Shown piece by piece: positions 41,701-56,012 of a stretch of DNA of 64,000 nucleotides. This DNA is from Ficedula albicollis (Eukaryota; Chordata; Aves; Passeriformes; Muscicapidae): NCBI RefSeq assembly GCF_000247815.1, contig NC_021676.1, positions 7,935,092 to 7,999,091 on the forward strand. The letters are read 5' to 3'. The stretch's first letter is position 1, and each line of letters opens with the position of its first letter. Under the pieces are notes generated by a model. The model made no database searches. It was not told the origin of the DNA and saw only the letters and a program-made list of their open reading frames with translations. A program made the translations under genes and the position numbers.

Positions 41701-44234
41701 TGTTGGAGCTGCAGAGGGTTTGCTTTTTTTTTTTTGCTTAAGGCACAAAGCTTGCCTCTGTTTTGTGTCTGTGCTCCCTAATCACCTCCTCCCGGGTAGG
41801 AAACCCTGGCAGCAGAAAGGAAGCTGGTGAGACAGAGGCACTTGGCACCCCTCCATGGCCATGCAGTGCTGGAGGATGAATCTGAGTGTCAGCAAGCACC
41901 AAAGACCCCCTTGTTCCCGGGGTCTCCTCAGGCAGGGGATCCCCAGCCCTGCCCAGGCATTTGGATCACCCTGCAGCTTGTGCCTGCAAGCCCTGCTAAG
42001 CAACCCCAGCGGGGGAAAAAATGGAGCATTTTGGGTTGTGGCTCTACAGCAATCCAGAAACACACTGACAGGCCCAGGTACAGCTACACCTGGGCTGATT
42101 CTGGAGATGCCCTGGATTTGTCAATGGATCTAACACTGCATTTAGAAGCACTTTGATCCATCCTGTTAAGTGTGCCTGGCCATGGATCTATGATGCAAGG
42201 GAACATTACAGCAATTCTGAAGGGAAAAGAGACTTCTGTGTACTGCATGCAAGATGTTCTGGTATTTAGATCAGCCCCAGCAGTCTTCATTAAAACAGAC
42301 ACTTATTGCAGAAGGTTGGAAACAGGATGATAACAGGATGCAGCCACAAACAGAATGAAAATGTAGCAATTTCCACCTAGCACCTAGCTTTAATGCAAGG
42401 TTCTATCTTCTAATTAGAGCCCCCAATCACATATTCCTGTGTATGGTTGTTTTTTCTTGAAAATAAGCTAGGTGGTATGGTATTTAGAAAAGTGCATTTT
42501 TATATTAATTGAAATTACAAGCTGGTTCCTTCCCTGCTGAGCTGCTCCCTTACCAGGGCCAGCCAGGAAAAAGCACTCAAAATGTCATGAATTGAGATCT
42601 AACTGGTTTACTGGTGGGATAGGGCAGGATTTCACCAGGCAGCTGCACGAAGCCCAGGAAGAGCCAAGGCAATTTCTCCTCTTTCTGAGCTGCCCCGCTA
42701 CAATCTGTGTTAGAAGTGGTGTCAGCACAGGTCTGTGCACACAGACCACAGCTGCTGCCACAACTCGCCTCCTCTGACGAGCTCCCCTGCTGCTCCTTTG
42801 CTCTAGATCCATCCTTGTGAATGCTGTGAGCCCCCTCACCCCCTCAGCTCCTGTGCAGCAGCTCCTCATTCCTGGGCAGGGCAGTCCCTGCTGCAGCACA
42901 GTGCTGCAGCGTCCTGAGAAACAGAGGGCAATGGCTTCTGCCCACCTGGGCTTGTCAGAACCATGCTCCACCAGTGTGTCTGCTGCCACAGAGGGGTTTA
43001 CTGTGCTGGAGCCATCAGAGCCCAGCTCCATCCTGGATCCATGTGCAGAAAACCCTTGCTTAACTCTCCAGGTCAGCGCTCTCTCCACCTCACCAGGTGT
43101 CTTTGGTGTGTTTGCCAGGTTGCTGATTTATAGCTGGATAATTTCCTGCTCATCTGGGCTGCTGAGGATTTTGGCTACCTCAGGGCCAGGGGCAGATCCT
43201 GTTATCTCAGCTGTGGGTGTCCTGCTCTGCTCAGCCACACACACTGGCAATTTCTAACCACGGAAATCTGGAGGGAGGTAGAGCCAAGAAAGAGCCTGGA
43301 GCTGCTAAAAACCAGTTCAGAGTTATTCACAGTTCCTGGAGAGGTTTCCATCAGAGACAGGTGATGGAAGGGCTGTGGGAGGTTATTTCATCCTGGACTA
43401 CACCAGGATTTGATAGCTCAAATAAACTGCCAACAAAACACTGCTTCTCCTTGAATGCCCTCGTTTGGTGCTCTGGGTAGCAGCCATCACCTATGAATAA
43501 AATCCTTACAGAAGACAGCTTGAACCAGGAATGGGAAATTCTGAATTTCATTTCATTTTGATCACAAACATTTTCAGCTGTTCAGGTGAACTTTCCCCTT
43601 GCTCTTGAGGGGAACCAGAAATGTTTTAATGAAAATGATGTGTTTTGTCAAGAAGCTCTCACTGCTGGGAATAAAGGAAGTAAACATTTCTATAGGGGTT
43701 ATTTATTGCAAAGAAGTGTTCTGGCAAGATAGAGGATTTAGTCTTTTTTCAGATTCTTTTGCATACATTAAATCAAGTCACAGAATCATTCAACAATTTA
43801 TGGGTTCCTTTCCACATCCTATCAGTCTCTGCAGGTGCCATTACAACAGGTCTCTCTTCCCAGAGCTGCTATTGTCTGCATCCATCTGTCCTCTCCTTCC
43901 CAATAGCTGCTGGGAACTGTAAGCTGTAACTCTGGAACACAGTGAAAGAAAATCTTTAAAAGGTTTTCAAAGAGTAGTCAACAAATTATAGGAGTTAATG
44001 TGACCTGTTTGTTGGGGTCAGATGGTCTGAGAGAGCCCCTGCTCAGAGGTGCTGCATCATTTTACAGCAGCAATGAATTTCATCCTGCCCAAACTTGGGT
44101 GAACATCATGAGAAGCCCAAAAATGTCTCAAAAATGACTTCTGTTTCTGCCCACAGCCATGTAAGTGTTGCCTTTTCCACAGTGCAGCCCCAAACACTCA
44201 CTGCTGAGTGGTGACTGCTTGCACTGCCACACTG
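38728..44234. other. 5.5 kb without a recognised gene or repeat
   Basis: Moderate-GC DNA with many short overlapping ORFs (up to 167 codons at 42585-43088, minus). None has a recognised domain, and opposite-strand frames are similarly long, so I treat them as chance. Intronic or intergenic sequence is likely. Confidence 0.4.
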
Positions 44235-44935
44235 CAGTGAGGGGGAGCAGGGGGGGCAAGTTTCATCTTCTTTTTGCCAGGGTTGGGATTAATTGAGTGA
44301 GACAGTATTTCTTGTTGGACTCAGATGTTTATTACTTCTTATCTATATTCCAGTCTCACAAATGGTGAGTTCTATAAAACTTCAAGCTAACAAACTAAAA
44401 ATGGAGCTCTATCTCTCTCTCTCTACAAGACCTTTTAAGGGTAAACTGTCCAATTAAGAAATGCCATCTAAATAATTTTTACTTTTAACCCAATAACCAA
44501 CCACCCACAAGACCTTTTAAGGGTAAACTGTCCAATTAAGAAATGCCATCTAAATAATTTTTACTTTTAACCCAATAACCAACCACCCCTGGCCCACAAT
44601 GAGGACTTTTCTATCCAATTATACAATAGCACCCAAACCTGTGAGAAGAAGGTGAAGAAGAAGGATTACCCTCCACCCTAAAACCTCTTACCTTGCTTTA
44701 TATGTGTTACTATATTCTAAAACCTTAGACTCTAAGTTTTTTACCACCTGATATTACACATTTCTATTCAAATTACACACCCATAATCCTAGTTCTGTCA
44801 TTCAATTTTGGAAGATTTCTCCACGGCCTCAGGTCAAATGAGGTGTTCTCCTGGGGATCAGCGCCTGTCAGCACAGAAAGTCTAAAATTCCCAGTGACCA
44901 GGGTTCCAAACAGGGGAAGGATTTGGGGGTACCAC
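44235..44935 (-). mobile_element. endogenous retrovirus LTR (songbird-type), minus strand
   Basis: On the minus strand: GGAACCCTGGTCACTGGGAA near the start, a TATAAAG box near 44700, GTAATAAACATCTGAGTCC with an AATAAA signal near 44330, and CTCACTCAATTAATCCCAAC near the end. From memory this resembles an LTR family common in songbirds. It contains an 82-bp internal tandem duplication. No viral coding sequence is seen. Limits approximate. Confidence 0.6.
44425..44588. repeat. 82-bp exact tandem duplication inside the LTR
   Basis: ACAAGACCTTTTAAGGG starts at 44425 and again at 44507. The two 82-bp copies look identical. Confidence 0.95.
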
Positions 44936-46918
44936 TTACGGTGGAAAGTGAGTGGCACATCACATTTACAGCACCACAGCCGGCTGTCCCTGTGCCTGCT
45001 GCTCCCCAGGGTCACTTGGTACCTGATGCTGATGGAAGAGGAACACATTCAGCTCCTGTGTCTCAGGACAGGTGGAGTGACACCTGAGGGGAGTCCATCC
45101 TTCATCCTGCCAGCAGCAGGTCTGCCAAGGACTGTGCAATTACACAAATGAGCAGCTAAAAGGGCACCTGCAGAACATAATTTGGGCCAGAGACTTTAAT
45201 TTCAGACTGGTTTTTGCTCTGCATTCCTTTGAGCCCTGCAAAAACTGTGATGACTCTCTGGTTTTCTACTAGCACTTGTATTTTTTTTAAGACATTAAAA
45301 TAGATCTGACCATAAGCCCAGATGTACAGACAACAAAAACTTTGCATGTGTCAGGGTTTCAGGAATAGATCTAATTTTCATGTCATTTTAAATCATATCT
45401 AAACAAAGATGTTTCTGAATATCAACTGGTCAATGAAAGCTCTTTGGTTCAGTCCTGCTGAGTCAGATTAATCATCTTTACTAAGCTATAGAAATGCCTC
45501 ACAAGTTTTTTCTCCCCCTCCCCCTCCGTTTTTTTTTTTTAAACTCAGCATTCCCAGAAATTGCTGGTTGCTTTTTAAAACAAGTGACAAAGTAAAACCC
45601 ACACAATACAAGTGCACTAAAATACAGTTCCGCGTGTTATTTTGCTCAATTTGATTAAATCACATCAGCACTGTCCATGAATTCTACTCCCTGCCACAAA
45701 AAGTTACATCACCTCAGCTTTTGTGTTGTTCACCACTTGAGTTTTTTCTGCAAGATGGGCTCCACCTCGAAACTGATTGTGCCCAGTGCTGCTCTTTGCT
45801 GGACTTTATGCTGCCTTAGCACAGAATGGTTTAACAAGTGTGTGTTAAATGTTATCATAAGAGCTGAATTGTAAAGTGGTGAAATCATCTGAAAGCCCAA
45901 CAGGCCTTAGAGGCACAGCACAGCCCATGTTCATTAGAGCAAGCTCAGTGACAAATATCCTCTTGATATTTGCCAAGAAAAATCTGTTATTTTCCAGCAA
46001 ACACAAAAAGCTGAAAGCAAAGGGTATTTTTCATCATTAGCTCCTGTCCTTTTTGTTGCATGTTCTCTGTTCCAACCAGGCAGTGCAGACTGAAAACTCC
46101 ACAGAAGAATTGAAGCAAATCGCTTGAGAATATTTTTCAGGTTTTTAAAATAGAAATACCCATTAAGAGCAGAGACCTTTCAGCTTCTGAAGAGGTCCAG
46201 GATAAATAAACAGGCAGCAGGAGGAGTGCACTGGGTGCTGCAGTGCTTGGGTGACCTGTTTCTCCCCACACTTCCCCTACCACTCTTTTCCCAGAGCCAG
46301 CTTTGCTGCTCAGTTTCATCTTGTCAGAAGTGCAATTCACTGTGCAGGCAGGGCAAATAAAGGCCCTTGTGTGCAGCCAAATAATTTATAATTTCTTCTC
46401 AAATAGTTTTCTATCTTCAGCTGCCACTGTGTGCTATATTGGCAAAGGCAATGCATTCATTCATGTTATCCTGATGAACATGTCAGCAGATTTGGGAAAG
46501 CATATTTGTTTCTTCTCTGCCAAAGCCAACCAATGCATGCCTGTGTTTTCCTTCTGACACAGAAGTGTGGTTTGCTGGGATTTACCAACAGCTACTGAGC
46601 AGGATTTCGGTCCCCATTCAAATTCTGTCTATTTTTGGATCTGGAATTTAATGGTAACATTTGGTCAGCTTTGAATGCCTCATTTTAGCTGAGAAATTTC
46701 TTATGTTGTCAATAAGAAGCTTCATTTCTTATGACTACCCCCCAAACCAGTAGGTTTTACATTATACAGGTTGTATAATTTATTATGTATCAGAGTCTTA
46801 AGTTTTACAACATATCTCTGTATCAGGCTACACAAGCTGACTTCACATCTGCAACTATATCTTATATCTGTATCTATCTATATATAAATATATAAAGATA
46901 CAGATATATCTACATAGA
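44936..46918. other. no gene recognised
   Basis: AT-rich DNA with scattered short ORFs and no supportable exon. Confidence 0.45.
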
Positions 46919-47536
46919 GATATAGATATAGATATAGATATAGATATAGATATAGATATAGATATAGATATAGATATAGATATAGATATAGATATAGATA
47001 TAGATATAGATATAGATATAGATATAGATATAGATATAGATATAGATATAGATATAGATATAGATATAGATATAGATATAGATATAGATATAGATATAGA
47101 TATAGATATAGATATAGATATAGATATAGATATAGATATAGATATAGATATAGATATAGATATAGATATAGATATAGATATAGATATAGATATAGATATA
47201 GATATAGATATAGATATAGATATAGATATAGATATAGATATAGATATAGATATAGATATAGATATAGATATAGATATAGATATAGATATAGATATAGATA
47301 TAGATATAGATATAGATATAGATATAGATATAGATATAGATATAGATATAGATATAGATATAGATATAGATATAGATATAGATATAGATATAGATATAGA
47401 TATAGATATAGATATAGATATAGATATAGATATAGATATAGATATAGATATAGATATAGATATAGATATAGATATAGATATAGATATAGATATAGATATA
47501 GATATAGATATAGATATAGATATAGATATAGATATA
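46919..47536. repeat. hexanucleotide microsatellite, about 103 GATATA units
   Basis: An uninterrupted GATATA array of about 618 bp with no variant unit noticed, flanked by degenerate TATATC/GATATA. The minus-strand ORF of 313 codons here is the array read as Tyr-Leu and is not a gene. Confidence 0.97.
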
Positions 47537-49689
47537 TATCTGTAACTATATCTACTACTGCTAAATCAGAATAAAACCTGCAGCTCTCTGTATTGCACTG
47601 AGAACTCTTCTCCTGCCCTCCCTGAGCCTGCATTGTCACCAGTGCAATGAGAGCAAGAAAAGGTGTCTCCCCAGATGTGTCCTGGGGATGATCATCCAAC
47701 AGCCCTGCTCCTCCTGCCCTGCACCAGCCCAAATCAGATGAGAATCTCACACTCCCAATGTAACACCCAGACAGACATCTGCTGCTTTGTTCTGTAATGT
47801 GATGCACCCAAGGGACCAATTAGGCATTGTTTGGACACTAATTGCTTGGCAGCCCTGTTTGCCTTCAGATACCTTGTTACAGCAGTTGCTTGAGTTTATT
47901 TGTTTCATCTAATCCATGGGAGGCAGTTGGGTACCAGCCAGGTCTGCTCCCTGTAGCATCTGGGGCAGAAAATAATGCACAAGCATTATGCCTCTCCATA
48001 CAAAACATTTCTCCTGGCTTGCCAAAGGCATTTGGGACCCATGGAGCTACAGCTTTTGGCATGGGAAATGCCAGACAGGGCTGGGTCCCTTGCCACAGGA
48101 AGGGGATGTTGTTCAGGTGGAGCTGCAGAGTCACCCTCAGAGCCCAAGGGGTGCAGCCAGCACAGACAGACTTTAAAGAACCTAACGTGGCACAAACAAC
48201 AAGGAAACTCTGTATGAGTGGAGATGCACAGTATTAACTACATCATTAGTGTGGAAACTTTGCTTAAAGCCAGTAAGTCTTCCTCTAAACAGGAAGAGTG
48301 GAAAGGCTGAAATGCCAAATTCCTGAGGGAGGGAATCTGTAACCTTCCTAACTCTGCAGTTATCTCTGCCTGACCTGTACCATGCAAACTCTTGTTTTCC
48401 CAACACGTGGATCATCGTGTTTGAGGTTCCAGGGGGCAGAGCAATTTGGGCTTTCTGCTCTGCCTTGTGATCAACACAGAGTGGAGCGGGCTCAGGGTCG
48501 TGCTCCAGAAAGTGTGTTCTTGCTGAAATCCCTGTCTCAAACCGGGTTATTATGGGTGGCTTTCCATTAAACCCAGGAACCCAAAGACTTGGGGTCAGAC
48601 AGGGGCTTCTGGGCAAGACCAAATAAAGATCATTGCTTAAATTCTAGACCAGCAGCTCCTCTAGTGAAGCAGCTTTATCTATGTACAGCATCTTGAAGAT
48701 TTTGGCTGTGCCATGTGTGTCTATTAAATGTATGTGTTTAGATCCACTTATCCTTTTTCTGCTGCTGCAAACTACAAAATAAATTTTAGCTGACATGCTG
48801 CAGAAGCTAAACAGGAAAGGGTAAATTTCCTGTGGCAATTACTTCTAATCAGAGATTTATGCCAGCATCCTTGAGAATTATCTGAGATAATATTTTGAGG
48901 GACTTTAATGATCGGAGCCGAGTTGCTCAGAATATTTTCCTCAGGGAAATCAAAGTGCCTCATAGCAACAGATCTACCACCACTAATGCCTCAAGCTTAC
49001 TGACCCCCTGCTCCTCCAAGACCTGCATCTGCCATCCAGCAACATTCACCTGGTGGAGAAAGGTACACTGGCTCAGGCCTTGGAAGCCAATTGCTGGAAC
49101 TGAGTGGGTTTAAGGAATTCAGGATAATAAATAAAAAGAATCACAGAGGCTGTATGTTATGCTGGATCAGAGACAGTTGAAGCTGGTTTATAATATATAC
49201 TACCAATTTCCAAATAATAATTCTTTTTTTTTGTCACTTTTTTGGCTAAACAGTCAATAATTGGACAAAGTCCAAATAGTGATCTAGAACATTATTTGCT
49301 TCTATTGAACAAACCAAAAAAGGTGTTTTGTTGGGAGACTGTGACTGAATTATCTTGTTACTTTTCTTACAAATTCTTTTCCCCCAAATGCTTGGCTGGC
49401 ATTTGTTTGCAAAAAGGAAGCTAAAGTAATTATTCTAAACAATAGATTTGCTGAACATCATCTTAGTATAGGAGTTTGAGATTCAAATTTTGTTGCTGAA
49501 CTTTCTGGCCAAGCCAGGCTTACTATTCTTGAACAAAACTATCACTTCCAGGTTTTTTTTTGCTTTTTTTCCACTTGTGAATATGAAATTCTTCCACTTA
49601 TCTGCACAGGAAAATACAAGCTTTTCCTTAGCTGGTAAAAATTTATTTTCTGTGTTTAACAGTATTTTCCAGTTCTGCCATCAGGAAAG
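47537..49689. other. no gene recognised
   Basis: Mixed composition. The longest ORFs (131 and 146 codons) overlap other frames and show no domain. Confidence 0.4.
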
Positions 49690-49842
49690 ATAGAATCATA
49701 AAATGGTTTATGTGGGAGGAGACCTTAAAGCACCTCTAGTTGCAGTGCCCCTTCCATGGGTGGGGACAATTTCCACTGTCCCAGGCTGCTCCAAGTTCCA
49801 TCCAGCCTGGCCTTGGACACTTCCAGGGATGGGGCAGCCAGA
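49690..49842 (-). mobile_element. CR1 3'-end fragment
   Basis: AATCATAAAATGGTTTATGT, GAGGAGACCTTAAAGCACCT and CCATCCAGCCTGGCCTTGGA with CACTTCCAGGGATGGGGCAG are the complement of a young-type CR1 3' end. About 150 bp, strongly 5'-truncated. Confidence 0.9.
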
Positions 49843-52800
49843 GCTGCTCTGGTGAGCAGATAGACCTGGCTGCAAGGACAGAGCTCAGCTGGCACCCAGG
49901 CTCCCAGAGCAGTTTAATTAGTTAAGATTAAACAAACACAGCTCTGCTCTGGAGCTAGGTTTAGATGTTTCCAAGGCCAAGCCAGGCCTCCAGCAGACAT
50001 TCCTCGTTATTTTTTGTTTTTATACATATGAGATTTTTTAGACAATAGTCTCATCAAAGAGTTGTTAATGAAACTTCTGAGCCATAACATCCCAAAACTG
50101 CAGGAAATGCTGGAATGGTAAACAATAACTATTTTCATAAAAACAGGCCTGTGTGTTTTGCTCTCCCTCTGTCATTGACTACACTCCTCACCTACAAGGT
50201 CTCTTAACAGCCTCTGTGATATTTTTTGTTTGACAAGCACAGCCAAAGATCTGAAAGCAAAGGCAAAAGCTGAGGATCAAGTGCCTGGGCTGTCCCAGCC
50301 CCAAAGCAGGGCTGGGTGCCTGCACTTGCCAGGATGACACCAGTTTTTACAGGAGCATAACATGTAACATCAACAGCCTGGAAAGGAGCAGAGAATTGAG
50401 GGAGGAGCTAGGAAAAGAAAGTCAATACTAGCCTGTTCTGCTTTATAGTGAGGTGTCTGGGGATGCAAATGGGGAGCAGGTTTTATAACTGAGAGCCACA
50501 GGTACTGCCTCAGGAACAACCTGCTCTTTGCAGCTCCTCCTCCTTTGTGCCATCGCTGCCTGCAGCAAGGGATTGAGTGGGGAGCTCAGCTAAGGAGCTG
50601 TTGTTGAGCTCTGGAGTTCTGCTCCCTGTGAGGCTGGGGAGGCTGAGGAACTGCTGGTGAAAAGAGCTGACTGAAGGACTCTGTCCTGCACCTCTCATGG
50701 AGAGCATGGTGGGTGGCTCAGAAATGCTCCTGCAGGTCTCTGTGCTGCCTTGGCTCCGATGCAAAGCACCTCTCCTGGCTTGCAAATGGCATCTGGGAGA
50801 GGTTCAGCTCTATATAGAAGATGAAAGAACTGCTTTCAAATAGGAAATGCGCAAATTAGAGCTGCAACTGGATTAGGCTGTGAGTACAGCTTGTGTTTGG
50901 ATTATTTATGTCCCATGTGCTTGGTCTTGATCATACTCATTACAGCAAGTACAGCCCAGGATTGTTTAAACCTGGAGTCAGGGCAGCTGAACAGCAGCCT
51001 CTGCCCAGTGGGGTCTTGCGGCTGCCGTGAGCAGGTTGGAGGGAGCTGGCAGTGACTGTGGCTTTAGGCTTGCTTCTGAATCACACATGCTATTTTAGGA
51101 AGATCACAGAACAGAAAGACACAAAGAAGTCACACTTTGGTTTTTTTCCTGCTATTTTTAATGCTTCCTTGCCTGATATGTTGTCCTGCCTCTTCGCGTC
51201 TCTACCTTGCTCTGAGTGGAAGGTCCACAGAGACTCCCAGAGCTTTTTCCTGGCACTGTTACACAGAAAACAGATGGATATTGCTCTGACCTGCAGGTGC
51301 ATGACATGCCAGGCCCAGGCACAGACAGATACCTGTCCCTTCTTCCTCCAGAGCAGCTGCTGGGTGCACCTCTGCTGACAAGGATGATGGAAGAGCAGCT
51401 GATCTTGTTTGGAGCCTGTCCCTGGAGCTGCTCTAAGCAGCAAGGGAAAATAACCAGTGGATTTGACCCTTCCTCACTGAGGTGGACTCCTGTTAGGGGA
51501 GCCGAGTGTTTATGGGCATATGCCCTTTATTTATCCAGATAAAAATACTTGGACACATCTGGAAGCTTCTTAGTGCAGATCTGTGAGTTACAGCGAGTAA
51601 CTGTGTGCAGCCCTCAGCAAATGCAAGCTCAAACTCATGGTGGTGCTTTGCTTGGCTGCTGATGTTGAACATACACAGCTTGCTACTGAGCCCTTTCATG
51701 GCCACATTGCCACAATCAGCACTTTGGTTTCTGTTTGTTCAGGAGCCTGCGGGGAGGTCACTGAGCACTGCTGTGTGCTCACCACCTCCCAGGGTAAACT
51801 CCTTGCCCACTGCTTTAAATAAAGAGAGATTTGGATTGGGGAGATCATTTCCTTCTGTGGGGAAGCAATTTGCACGGTAAACAAAGAGGAGAGAGAATAG
51901 GTTTAGACTTAAGTGAAGGCATGGAAACTATAGATTACTATTCTGCTGTCTTGCTGCTTGAAATGAGAGACTTTGGGTTGGTTTTTTTTTACATAGCAGA
52001 TTCAAATGTAGGCTCCTGAGTCTGTATTTGGATATTTACTGAAGTGCTGGGAGTACTGAACACCCAGAATATCTCAATGGTGTAAGACAGAATGTTTCTG
52101 GAGTGAGGAGAGGACCAAGGTGCTCAGTCTTTTTTTAGAGAATTCTAACTTTTGGCTTGCTATTTTTTATAGCTAGAATCTGGAAGCAGCTTCCTTTTCT
52201 GAGCTGACCTTGGAAAATGTGTTAGGATTATTTTCTGTTTCCATATCAGGAAATGTTATTTGCATCTTAGACTGTTTTGTTTTTTTTCCTTTTTAAAAAG
52301 AGCAGAAAAGAGCCTTTTCATGTGGCAACAAACTGCAAACTAAGAACTTTATTTCCTATTTTAAAACTAAACCACAAATTTTATATCTGAACCCTCTTTT
52401 TCACAGTGGAGACACTGTGTCCAATTGGTTCTGTGTAAACTGTTATAATTTGGTTAATTTAAGTCTGTGTATGCATGACACTAATATGCTCCTTGTGCCC
52501 TGCTGCATCATTTTGCAAAAGAACATAAACTTTTTTCTCCTACTTTTATAATTTCATCCCAAAATGGCTGTGTCACTATCACACAGGTTTTGGTCACCAG
52601 GCCCTAAGAACTCTGAATATGAAGAAAAAATTCAGCTGACAATCATCTTGGAAAGATGCTGGAATAATTACTCTCTCTCTAGTAGACTAACCCACCAGCC
52701 TCCCTGTGATGACCTGGCTCCTAAGAAGTCCTTTAGAGAAAAAAATCTGTCATCAGTGCTGCAGAATTCAGACAAGCACAGATCTTCCCTGCTCTTTGAA

Positions 52801-53784
52801 GCATATGAAGAAAAGTCTCATTAATGTTAATAGTAATAAATTATTCAATACTTACTGCTATTTAAAGCCAAATAAATGGCATGACTCACATCTGGGAATT
52901 CTACACATGGCTATATTCCAAACAAAAATAAAAGATATGGGATGATACCTGTTGGAGGACGGACATATGGGCTTTACATTCTCATTGAGCATCTCCTGCA
53001 CTCAGCCTGTCACTGCTGATTGTACTGCAGCATATTTTGTAGAAGGCAAACAGCCACTCTTTCTGTTGCTATTAATGGGATGGAAAAATTTACCTTCTTT
53101 CAATCTGAATGATTGCTTAGCTTCATTACTAGCTATTTTCACCTTAATTTCAATGTTACCATTTTAGGTCAATTTTAAAAGTGCTTGCTGTTAAAAATGA
53201 ATCCTCACATAGGCAGACTGTGATGGAGCCACCCTCCTTTCTCCTCCTGGATAAACAATCTGCTCAGCTCCACGCTGTCATGCTGAAGGTATGTTTCTAG
53301 ATTGCAAACAATTTTTGTGGCTCTCCCTTGAACTTCTTCCAAGCATTGAGCATCCTGGAATATATTTACATCAGAATGGAAGGTGCTGAGTTTTGTTTGC
53401 CTGTTTTTCCCCCTTCCACTCCCTCGGCCAGTTGAGCCAACCTCTGCTTCACATGCACTAGTACCAGTCCTGCATGGATCTCAGGTCCAAGTTACCATGA
53501 ATTATTTGTGTGAGAAAAGCTGCTGTCAGTTGTATGCCTAGCAGGGAACCATTCTGTTTTCTAAGGAGTTTCCATTGAAAAAGGGGAAGAGCATTTAAAA
53601 GCAGGACCTGAGGCTGACAGTGAGGTTTCAAGCTGTGCCAGCAGAAGGTCTGAGTTTGCATCAGTCTAGACAGTGGCCACCACATCTTGTGAGGGTGGCT
53701 TGGAACTACCAGTGCCCTCAAACCAGAGCAACTCACCAGCAGTCAGCAATGTGACTGGGTTTTGGTTGTTTTTTTTCTTTTTTC
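49843..53784. other. 3.9 kb without a recognised gene
   Basis: Short ORFs on both strands (up to 117 codons). No supportable splice pairs were worked out. Confidence 0.4.
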
Positions 53785-55184
<1,400 letters not shown>

Positions 55185-56012
55185 AAATTCATCAACATGA
55201 TACAGTTTATTCTGGGTCTATCAGTCACAGAAGCAGCCTTGATGGTTTCTGGCTGTTTCCAGTGATACAGGTGGATCCAGCAGCCACCACAGGCTGTATT
55301 TTCTTTATCTCCTGGAGCACAACAACAACCTTGATGGGAAATGCTCTTTACAGTAGACAGTATTCCAGCAACCAAGATTTATGACATGTCCATAAGAGAA
55401 ATGTAAAAGAAGCTGGATGATGTTGTGATATATACTGGAAATGTTTCCCTGGTGTAAACTGGTGCTGCTTCACGGCTTCAAGCAAAGTTTTTCTCTTTTA
55501 CAATAGACAAATTAATTCATCAACATGATACAATTTATTCTGGGTCTATCAGTCACAGAAGCAGCAAATTCATCAACATGATACAGTTTATTCTGGGTCT
55601 ATCAGTCACAGAAGCAGCCTTGATGGTTTCTGGCTGTTTCCAGTGATACAGGTGGATCCAGCAGCCACCACAGGCTGTATTTTCTTTATCTCCTGGAGCA
55701 CAACAACAACCTGGATGGGAAATGCTCTTTACAGTACCTTGATGGTTTCTGGTTGTTTCCAGTGATACAGGTGGATCCAGCAGCCACCACAGGCTGTATT
55801 TTCTTTATCTCCTGGAGCACAACAACAACCTTGATGGGAAATGCTCTTTACAGTAGACAGTATTCCAGCAACCAAGATTTATGACATGTCCATAAGAGAA
55901 ATGTAAAAGAAGCTGGATGATGTTGTGATATATACTGGAAATGTTTCCCTGGTGTAAACTGGTGCTGCTTCACGGCTTCAAGCAAAGTTTTTCTCTTTTA
56001 CAATAGACAAAT
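55185..56012 (-). repeat. nested duplications of a segment ending in AATAAA plus oligo-A
   Basis: A full unit of 328 bp (55185-55512) is followed by its first 52 bp (55514-55565), its first 171 bp (55566-55736) and its last 276 bp (55737-56012, offset exactly 500). Read on the minus strand, the full unit has AATAAA 21 nt before a run of 11 A, so it looks like the 3' end of a polyadenylated RNA. It may be a retrocopy or a transcript's last exon. The short ORF inside (CCAPGDKENTACGGCW) is not recognised. Confidence 0.85.

Noticed and set aside
46878..47819. 313-codon Tyr-Leu repeat ORF
   Set aside because: It is the GATATA array read on the minus strand.
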